A stretch of 64,000 nucleotides of DNA, taken from NCBI GenBank assembly GCA_963971225.1, contig CAXARI010000168.1, forward strand, positions 372,001 through 436,000, read 5' to 3'. Both the position numbers and the translations under genes were made by a program. The notes under the pieces were generated by a model, which was given only the letters and a program-made list of their open reading frames with translations, did not search any database and was not told the origin of the DNA. The DNA is from Melieria omissa (taxonomy: Eukaryota > Arthropoda > Insecta > Diptera > Ulidiidae). Shown piece by piece: positions 1-8,252 of the stretch. Numbering within the stretch: the first letter of the stretch is position 1; each line of letters begins with the position of its first letter.

Positions 1-6
1 CTCGAC

Positions 7-16
7 CCGTTAACGG
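7..16. repeat. 10-bp palindrome CCGTTAACGG at the unit junction
   Basis: This is a perfect palindrome at the joint between truncated monomer E and the next monomer A. It is present at the start of all 53 units and the 54th partial unit. It is not part of the alignable monomer sequence. Whether it has a role (binding site, break site) is unknown. Confidence 0.8.
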
Positions 17-20
17 ATTT

Positions 21-197
21 TAATAATATTATGCCTTATTATTTAGCTAGACTCGTATGCTTTCTATAATGGTATCAATCATCCTTCTATACCCCAAGGT
101 TCGAAAGCAAATCGATTTGGAACGGTGACTTTGAAAAAATTGCTACTTGGGTGCAACCACTAAAATGCTTGTCAACACCAAATGCATAAGTGCATAT
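21..197 (+). repeat. Ancestral monomer copy A (177 bp)
   Basis: Starts TAATAATATT. The landmark TTAGCTAG is at 43, ATCGAT at 111 (68 bp later) and AAATGCTTGT at 163 (120 bp later). The stretch TATGCTTTCTATA near 57 recurs in monomer B. It aligns colinearly with B, C and D with few gaps, which marks it as one copy of an older tandem repeat rather than chance similarity. Confidence 0.85.
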
Positions 198-379
198 TAA
201 TAATTGACCCCTTAAAATTTAGCCAGAGTCTTATGCTTTCTATATTGGTCCCTAACTTTTCATTATCCTTCAGGAATAATGAGCATATCGATGCGCAAGA
301 TAACATTGAAAAACTGCCTATTACAAAATACACACTCACCACTAAAGTGCTTATAGATTCCAAACGGTATGGGTTACGT
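198..379 (+). repeat. Ancestral monomer copy B (182 bp)
   Basis: Starts TAATAATTGACC and shares CCCCTTAAAAT with C. The landmark TTAGCCAG is at 219 (176 bp after that of A), ATCGATGCGCAAG starts at 287 (68 bp later) and the degenerate AAGTGCTTAT is at 345. The ATCGATGCGCAAG-GA-ACATT stretch is the closest match to monomer C. Confidence 0.85.
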
Positions 380-553
380 TAATAAAAAACCCCTTAAAAT
401 GTAGCTAGAGATTGCAGCTTTATCAAATTAAATCAATAATTTGATTACTATTCGGCAATCATGAACAGATCGATGCGCAAGAGTGACATTAAATGGCTGC
501 CTACTGCAAAATCGATAAAATGCTTGTAAAATATGATGATTCTAGGTTTATAG
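380..553 (+). repeat. Ancestral monomer copy C (174 bp)
   Basis: Starts TAATAAAAAACCCC. The landmark GTAGCTAG is at 401 (182 bp after that of B), ATCGATGCGCAAG at 469 (68 bp later) and AAATGCTTGT at 518. Many variants that separate unit families in this window fall in this monomer. Confidence 0.85.
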
Positions 554-677
554 AAAAAATAATAACCTTAAAACCTAGCTGGAGTTTTGAGTTTTCATAA
601 ATGGGGTCAATCTTCTCGCTATCTCAGATAATGCAGGAGAATTTCGTTGTGGAAAAGTGATATCGACCACATGATAC

Positions 678-685
678 ATCTATAT
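678..685. repeat. Left target-site duplication of the MITE (ATCTATAT)
   Basis: Directly abuts CAGGGGTGCCC and is identical to 1025-1032. It is the only copy interrupted by another transposon, in units 38 and 49. Confidence 0.85.
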
Positions 686-1024
686 CAGGGGTGCCCAAAA
701 TCTTCTTATGGAAAAGCAAAAACCAATACATGTAAAGTTGACCAAAAAAAATGCAAACAAATTATTTAATTAATTGAATTAGTTGAAAGCACATTGTGCA
801 TTTCGCTTGACCCTTAAAATTATAAGTGAAAAAAATATTATGTTCCCATTTGTCATTGCCGAAAGGCCAACCAATCGCCAAAACAAAAACTACAACAACA
901 AAAGCATCTAATTTTTTTTCATACATAGAATTTCTTGAGGCAACAAAACAAAAATCCGCGCAGCCCCCACACGTGTTGCTTCGTTGCTGTCACAACAACG
1001 ACTGATTGAAAGAATGCACCTCTG
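686..1024. mobile_element. Non-autonomous hAT-type MITE (339 bp), present in every unit
   Basis: The left end is CAGGGGTGCCC and the right end is GCACCTCTG (inverted: CAGAGGTGC), so the termini match at 8 of the first 9 bases. Both sides carry the identical 8 bp ATCTATAT (678-685 and 1025-1032). Eight-bp duplications and CAGNGGTGC-type ends are typical of hAT transposons, and the duplication has the T at position 2 and A at position 7 usual for that superfamily. No transposase is encoded: only short, frequently broken frames occur. The element is in the same place in every unit, so it inserted before the 1.18-kb unit was amplified. Internal variants include an 18-bp AT-rich expansion, a longer CAACACAAAAAAGCATACAC version (units 6, 8, 38, 49, 52, 53) and an 11-A run followed by TCAGCG (units 31, 33, 34, 36 and their copies). 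Confidence 0.85.
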
Positions 1025-1032
1025 ATCTATAT
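1025..1032. repeat. Right target-site duplication of the MITE (ATCTATAT)
   Basis: Directly follows GCACCTCTG and runs into AACCAATCAAATGC. This junction creates a TATATAACCAAT string in every unit that resembles TATA and CCAAT elements. There is no direct evidence of promoter activity. Confidence 0.85.
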
Positions 1033-1075
1033 AACCAATCAAATGCTTGTGGAACCTAAGTACGCACAATCACTT

Positions 1076-1201
1076 TAATCAAAATGGCGTCAAAATTAAG
1101 CCAGAGTGACCACCTTTCACCAATTTGGTAAATAAAAAAAATATCCCACCGCCAGCATGATCGAAATTATGGCTGTTAAATCTCGACCCGTTAACGGATT
1201 T
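1076..1201 (+). repeat. Ancestral monomer copy E, truncated (about 126 bp)
   Basis: Starts TAATCAAAATGG. The landmark TAAGCCAG is at 1097, 175 bp after that of D once the insertion is removed. CATGATCGAAATTATGGCTG resembles the ATCGATGCG...ATTAAATGGCTG stretch of C, at offset 63 rather than 68. The last ~50 bp of the monomer are missing. The copy ends near the CCGTTAACGG palindrome where the next unit begins, so the 5-mer unit joint lies here. Confidence 0.75.
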
Positions 1202-3521
1202 TAATAATATTATGCCTTATTATTTAGCTAGACTCGTATGCTTTCTATAATGGTATCAATCATCCTTCTATACCCCAAGGTTCGAAAGCAAATCGATTTG
1301 GAACGGTGACTTTGAAAAAATTGCTACTTGGGTGCAACCACTAAAATGCTTGTCAACACCAAATGCATAAGTGCATATTAATAATTGACCCCTTAAAATT
1401 TAGCCAGAGTCTTATGCCTTCTATATTGGTCCCTACCTTTTCATTATCCTTCAGGAATAATGAGCATATCGATGCGCAAGATAACATTGAAAAACTGCCT
1501 ATTACAAAATACACACTCACCACTAAAGTGCTTATAGATTCCAAAAGGTATGGGTTACGTTAATAAAAAAACCCTTAAAATGTAGATAGAGATTGCAGCT
1601 TTATCAAATTAAATCAATAATTTGATTACTATTAGGCAATCATGAACAGATCGATGCGCAAGAGTGACTTTAAATGGCTGCCTACTGCAAAATCGATAAA
1701 ATGCTTGTAAAATATGATGATTCTAGGTTTATAGAAAAAATAATAACCTTAAAACCTAGCTGGAGTTTTGAGCTTTCATAAATGGGGTCAATCTTCTCGC
1801 TATCTCAGATAATGCAGGAGAATTTCGTTGTGGAAAAGTGATATCGACCACATGATACATCTATATCAGGGGTGCCAAAAATCTTCTTATGGAAAAGCAA
1901 AAACCAATACATGTAAAGTTGCCCAAAAAATGCAAACAAATTATTTAATTAATTGAATTAGTTGAAAGCACATTGTGCATTTCGCTTGACCCTTAAAATT
2001 ATAAGTGAAAAAAATATAATGTATATAATGTATAACGCCAACACAAAAACTACAACAATAAAAGCATCTAATTTTTTTTCATACATACAATTTCTTGAGG
2101 CAACAAAACAAAAATCCACGCAGCCCCACACGTGTTGCTTTGTTGCTGTCACAACAACGACTGATTGAAAGAATGCACCTCTGATCTATATAACCAATCA
2201 AATGCTTGTGGAACCTAAGTACGCACAATCACTTTAATCAAAATGGCGTCCAAATTAAGCCAGAGTGACCACCTTTCACCAATTTGGTAAATAAAAAAAA
2301 TATCCCACCGCCAGCATGATCGAAATTATGGCTGTTAAATCTCGACCCGTTAACGGATTTTAATAATATTATGCCTTATTATTTAGCTAGACTCGTATGC
2401 TTTCTATAATGGTATCAATCATCCTTCTATACCCCAAGGTTCGAAAGCAAATCGATTTGGAACGGTGACTTTGAAAAAATTGCTACTTGGGTGCAACCAC
2501 TAAAATGCTTGTCAACACCAAATGCATAAGTGCATATTAATAATTGACCCCTTAAAATTTAGCCAGAGTCTTATGCTTTCTATATTGGTCCCTAACTTTT
2601 CATTATCCTTCAGGAATAATGAGCATATCGATGCGCAAGGATAACATTGAAAAACTGCCTATTACAAAATACACACTCACCACTAAAGTGCTTATAGATT
2701 CCAAACGGTATGGGTACGTTAATAAAAAACCCCTTAAAATGTAGCTAGAGAATGCAGCTTTATCAAATTAAATCAATAATTTCATTACTATTCGGCAATC
2801 ATGAACAGATCGATGCGCAAGGGTGACATTAAATGGCTGCCTACTGCAAAATCGATAAAATGCTTGTAAAATATGATGATTCTAGGTTTATAGAAAAAAT
2901 ATCAACCTTAAAACCTAGCTGGAGTTTTGAGCTTTCATAAATGGGGTCAATCTTCTCGCTATCTCAAATAATGCAGGAGAATTTCGTTGTGGAAAAGTGA
3001 TATCGACCACATGATACATCTATATTAGGGGGTGCCCAAAATATTCTTATGGAAAAGCAAAAACCAATACATGTAAAGTTGCCCAAAAATATGCAAACGA
3101 ATTATTTAATTAATTGAATTAGTTGAAAGCACATTGTGCATTTCGCTTGACCCTTAAAATTATAAGTGAAAAAAATATAATGTTCCCATTTGTCATTGCC
3201 GAAAGGCCAACCAATCGCCAAAACAAAAACTACAACAACAAAGGCATCTAATTTTTTTTCATACATAGAATTTCTTGAGGAAACAAAACAAAAATCCGCG
3301 CAGCCCCCACACGTGTTGCTTCGTTGCTGTCACAACAACGACTGATTGAAAGAATGCACCTCTGATCTATATAACCAATCAAATGCTTGTGGAACCTAAG
3401 TACGCACAATCACTTTAATCAAAATGGCGTCAAAATTAAGCCAGAGTGACCACCTTTCACCAATTTGGTAAATAAAAAAAATATCCCACCGCCAGCATGA
3501 TCGAAATTATGGCTGTTAAAT

Positions 3522-5879
3522 CTCGACCCGTTAACGGATTTTAATAATATTATGCCTTATTATTTAGCTAGACTCGTATGCTTTCTATAATGGTATCAAT
3601 CATCCTTCTATACCCCAAGGTTCGAAAGCAAATCGATTTGGAACGGTGACTTTGAAAAAATTGCTACTTGGGTGCAACCACTAAAATGCTTGTCAACACC
3701 AAATGCATAAGTGCATATTAATAATTGACCCCTTAAAATTTAGCCAGAGTCTTATGCTTTCTATATTGGTCCCTAACTTTTCATTATCCTTCAGGAGTAA
3801 TGAGCATATCGATGCGCAAGGATAACATTGAAAAACTGCCTATTACAAAATACACACTCACCACTAAAGTGCTTATAGATTCCAAACGGTATGGGTTACG
3901 TTAATAAAAAACCCCTTAAAATGTAGCTAGAGATTGCAGCTTTATCAAATTAAATCAATAATTTGATTACTATTAGGCAATCATGAACAGATCGATGCGC
4001 AAGAGTGACATTAAATGGCTGCCTACTGCAAAATCGATAAAATGCTTGTAAAATATGATGATTCTAGGTTTATAGAAAAAATAATAACCTTAAAACCTAG
4101 CTGGAGTTTTGAGCTTTCATAAATGGGGTCAATCTTCTCGCTATCTCAGATAATGCAGGAGAACTTCGTTGTGGAAAAGTGATATCGACCACATGATACA
4201 TCTATATCAGGGGTGCCCAAAATCTTCTTATGGAAAAGCAAAAACCAATACATGTAAAGTTGACCAAAAAAATTCAAACAAATTATGTAGTTAATTGAAT
4301 TAGTTGAAAGCACATTGTGCATTTCGCTTGACCCTTAAAATTATAAGTGAAAAAAATATAATGTTCCCATTTGTCATTGCCGAAAGGCCAACCAATCGTC
4401 AAAACAAAAACTACAACAACAAAAGCATCTAATTTTTTTTCATACATAGAATTTCTTGAGGAAACAAAAAAAAATCAGCGCAGCCCCCACACGTGTTGCT
4501 TCGTTGCTGTCACAACAACGACTGATTGAAAGAATGCACCTCTGATCTATATAACCAATTAAATGCTTGTGGAACCTAAGTACGCACAATCACTTTAATC
4601 AAAATGGCGTCAAAATTAAGCCAGAGTGACCACCTTCAATAATTTGTTAAATAAAAAAATATCCCACCGGCAGCATGATCGAAATTATGGCTGTTAAATC
4701 TCGACCCGTTAACGGATTTTAATAATATTATGCCTTATTATTTAGCTAGACTCGTACGCTTTCTATAATGGTATCAATCATCCTTCTATACCCCAAGGTT
4801 CGAAAGCAAATCGATTTGGAACGGTGACTTTGAAAAAATTGCTACTTGGGTGCAACCACTTAAATGCTTGTCAACACCAAATGCATAAGTGCATATTAAT
4901 AATTGACCCCTTAAAATTTAGCCAGAGTCTTATGCTTTCTATATTGGTCCCTAATTTTTCATTATCCTTCAGGAATAATGAGCATATCGATGCGCAAGGA
5001 TAACATTGAAAACTGCCTATTACAAAATACACACTCACCACTAAAGTGCTTATAGATTCCAAACGGTACAGGTTACGTTAATAAAAAACCCCTTAAAATG
5101 TAGCTAGAGATCGCAGCTTTATCAAATTAAATCAATAATTTCATTACTATTCGGCAATCATGAACAGATCGATGCGCAAGAGTGACATTAAATGGCTGCC
5201 TACTGCAAAATCGATAAAATGCTTGTAAAATATGATGATTCTAGGTTTATAGAAAAACTAATAACCTTAAAACCTAGCTGGAGTTTTGAGCTCTCATAAA
5301 TGGGGTCAATCTTCTCGCTATCTCAGATAATGCAGGAGAACTTCGTTGTGGAAAAGTGATATCGACCACATGATACATCTATATCAGGGGTGCCCAAAAT
5401 CTTCTTATGGAAAAGCAAAAACCAATACATGTAAAGTTGACCAAAAAAATGCAAACAAATTATTTAGTTAATTGAATTAGTTGAAAGCACATTGTGCATT
5501 TCGCTTGACCCTTAAAATTATAAGTGAAAAAATATAATGTTCCCATTTGTCATTGCCGAAAGGCCAACCAATCGCCTAAGCAAAAACTACAACAACAAAA
5601 GCATCTAATTTTTTTTCATACATAGAATTTCTTGAGGAAACAAAAAAAAAAATCAGCGCAGCCCCCACACGTGTTGCTTCGTTGCTGTCACAACAACGAC
5701 TGATTGAAAGAATGCACCTCTGATCTATATAACCAATCAAATGCTTGTGGAACCTAAGTACGCACAATCACTTTAATCAAAATGGCGTCAAAATTAAGCC
5801 AGAGTGACCACCTTTCAATAATTTGGTAAATAAAAAAAATATCCCACCGGCAGCATGATCGAAATTATGGCTGTTAAAT
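3522..5879 (+). repeat. Units 4-5: transition units
   Basis: Units start at 3522 (1,178 bp) and 4700 (1,180 bp). Both have an A-run followed by TCAGCG in the MITE. Unit 5 carries the TACAGG, AAAAACTAATAACC, GAGCTCTC and GAACTTCG combination that reappears about 30 kb away in units 31 and 36 and their copies 42 and 47. It is therefore an early or exchanged member of that family. Confidence 0.8.
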
Positions 5880-8252
5880 CTCGACCCGTTAACGGATTTT
5901 AATATTATTATGCCTTATTATTTAGCTACACTCGTATGCTTTCTATAATGGTATCAATCATCCTTCTATACCCCAAGGTTCGAAAGCAAATCGATTTGGA
6001 ACGGTGACTTTGAAAAAATTGCTACTTGGGTGCAACCACTAAAATGCTTGTCAACACCAAATGCATAAGTGCATATTAATAATTGACCCCTTAAAATTTA
6101 GCCAGAGTCTTATGCTTTCTATATTGGTCCCTAACTTTTCATTATCCTTCAGGAATAATGAGCATATCGATGCGCAAGGATAACATTGAAAAACTGCCTA
6201 TTACAAAATACACACTCACCACTAAAGTGCTTATAGATTCCAAACGGTATGGGTTACGTTAATAAAAAACCCCTTAAAATGTAGCTAGAGATTGCAGCTT
6301 TATCAAATTAAATCAATAATTTCATTACTATTCGGCAATCATGAACAGATCGATGCGCAAGAGTGACATTAAATGGCTGCCTACTGCAAAATCGATAAAA
6401 TGCTTGTAAAATATGATGATTCTAGGTTTATAGAAAAAATAATAACCTTAAAACCTAGCTGGAGTTTTGAGCTTTCATAAATGGGGTCAATCTTCTCGCT
6501 ATCTCAGATAATGCAGGAGAATTTCGTTGTGGAAAAGTGATATCGACCACATGATACATCTATATCAGGGGTGCCCAAAATCTTCTTATGGAAAAGCAAA
6601 ATCCAATACATGTAAAGTTGCCCAAAAAAAATGCAAACACATTATTTAATTAATTAGTTGAAAGCACATTGTGCATTTCGCTTGACCCTTAAAATTATAA
6701 GTGAAAAAAATATAATGTTCCCATTTGTCATTGCCGAAAGGCCAACCAATCGCCAACACAAAAAAGCATACACACAAAAACTACAACAACAAAAGCATCT
6801 AATTTGTTTTCATACATACAATCTCTTGAGGCAACAAAACAAAAATCCGCGCAGCCCCCACACGTGTTGCTTCGTTGCTGTCACAACAACGACTGATTGA
6901 AAGAATGCACCTCTGATCTATATAACCAATCAAATGCTTGTGGAACCTAAGTACGCACAATCACTTTAATCAAAATGGCGTCAAAATTAAGCCAGAGTGA
7001 CCACCATTCACCAATTTGGTAAATAACAAAAATATCCCACCGGCAGCATGATCGAAATTGTGGCTGTTAAATCTCGACCCGTTAACGGATTTTAATAATA
7101 TTATGCCTTATTATTTAGCTAGACTCGTATGCTTTCTATAATGGTATCAATCATCCTTCTATACCCCAAGGTTCGAAAGCAAATCGATTTGGAACGGTGA
7201 CTTTGAAAAAATTGCTACTTGGGTGCAACCACTAAAATGCTTGTCAACACCAAATGCATAAGTGCATATTAATAATTGACCCCTTAAAATTTAGCCAGAG
7301 TCTTATGCTTTCTATATTGGTCCCTAACTTTTCATTATCCTTCAGGAATAATGAGCATATCGATGCGCAAGGATAACATTGAAAAACTGCCTATTACAAA
7401 ATACACACTCACCACTAAAGTGCTTATAGATTCCAAACGGTATGGGTTACATTAATAAAAAACCCCTTAAAATGTAGCTAGAGATTGCAGCTTTATCAAA
7501 TTAAATCAATAATTTCATTACTATTCGGCAATCATGAACAATTCGATGCGCAAAAGTGACATTAAATGGCTGCCTACTGCAAAATCGATAAAATGCTTGT
7601 AAAATATGATGATTCTAGGTTTATAGAAAAAATATCAACCTTAAAACCTAGCTGGAGTTTTGAGCTTTCATAAATGGGGTCAATCTTCTCGCTATCTCAA
7701 ATAATGCAGCAGAATTTCGTTGTGGAAAAGTGATATCGACCACATGATACATCTATATTAGGGGTGCCCAAAATATTCTTATGGAAAAGCAAAAACCAAT
7801 ACATGTAAAGTTGCCCAAAAATATGCAAACAAATTATTTAATTAATTGAATTAGTTGAAAGCACATTGTGCATTTCGCTTGACCCTTAAAATTATAAGTG
7901 AAAAAAATATAATGTTCCCATTTGTCATTGCCGAAAGGCCAACCAATCGCCAAAACAAAAACTACAACAACAAAAGCATCTAATTTTTTTTCATACATAG
8001 AATTTCTTGAGGAAACAAAACAAAAATCCGCGCAGCCCCCACACGTGTTGCTTCGTTGCTGTCACAACAACGACTGATTGAAAGAATGCACCTCTGATCT
8101 ATATAACCAATCAAATGCTTATGGAACCTAAGTACGCACAATCACTTTAATCAAAATGGCGTCAAAATTAAGCCAGAGTGACCACCTTTCAATAATTTGG
8201 TAAATAAAAAAATATCCCACCGGCAGCATGATCGAAATTATGGCTGTTAAAT
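5880..8252 (+). repeat. Units 6-7: first copy of a dimer
   Basis: Unit 6 (5880, 1,193 bp) has the long MITE version CAACACAAAAAAGCATACAC and the private tail CCACCATTCACC, AACAAAAAT, AATTGTGGC. Unit 7 (7073, 1,180 bp) has TTACATTAATAAA, GAACAATTCGATGCGCAAAAG and ATATCAACC. The same ordered combination recurs in units 8-9. Confidence 0.85.

Larger units (their letters stand above)
554..1075 (+). repeat. Ancestral monomer copy D, split by a MITE
   Basis: The left part runs 554-685 and carries ACCTTAAAACCTAGCTGGAG, equivalent to the CCCTTAAAATGTAGCTAGAG stretch of C. The landmark is at 575 (174 bp after C) and a degenerate box, TTCGTTGTGG, lies 68 bp later at 643. The monomer resumes after the MITE and second target duplication at 1033, with AAATGCTTGT at 1041. 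With the 347-bp insertion removed, the landmark-to-AAATGCTTGT distance is 119 bp, as in A (120) and C (117), and the monomer is 175 bp. This is the strongest sign that the insertion is real and later than the monomer array. Confidence 0.85.
1..1181 (+). repeat. Prototype 1,181-bp unit (unit 1): monomers A-E plus embedded MITE
   Basis: This unit serves as reference for offsets used elsewhere. In order it holds monomer A (21-197), B (198-379), C (380-553), D (554-1075, split by a MITE at 686-1024) and truncated E (1076 to position 20 of the next unit). Without the MITE and one 8-bp target duplication the unit is 834 bp. Recurrent differences between units cluster near offsets 385-480 (TATGGGTTACGTT or TACAGGTTACGTT; GATTACTATTAGG or CATTACTATTCGG), near 550-740, and near 1,120-1,150 (CACCAATTTGG or CAATAATTTGG). 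Offsets about 60-380 are nearly uniform. Confidence 0.95.
1..3521 (+). repeat. Units 1-3: variant-rich left part of the array
   Basis: Units start at 1, 1182 and 2341. All three share CCACCGCCAGC near the unit end where nearly all others have CCACCGGCAGC. Units 1 and 2 have GCGCAAGATAAC where others have CAAGGATAAC. Units 1 and 3 keep a CCCAAAAT form at the MITE left end, unlike the CCCAAAGTC of the array centre. Unit 2 is only 1,159 bp because the MITE lost the TTCCCATTTGTC...AATCGCC segment near 2020-2040, replaced by ATGTATATAATGTATA. Confidence 0.85.

Noticed and set aside
182..382. Recurring 63-66-residue open frames on both strands across monomers A-B
   Set aside because: They overlap each other on opposite strands and are interrupted by single-base indels in other units, as expected of non-coding repeats.
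686..1024. LTR or other retrotransposon origin of the inserted segment
   Set aside because: There are no long terminal repeats, primer-binding site or poly-A tail. Inverted CAGNGGTGC ends and an 8-bp duplication fit a hAT-type DNA transposon.
6658..6900. 80-residue plus-strand frame inside the MITE
   Set aside because: Present only in the long MITE version (units 6, 8, 52, 53), composed mainly of low-complexity CAA/AAA codons, with no transposase motif.
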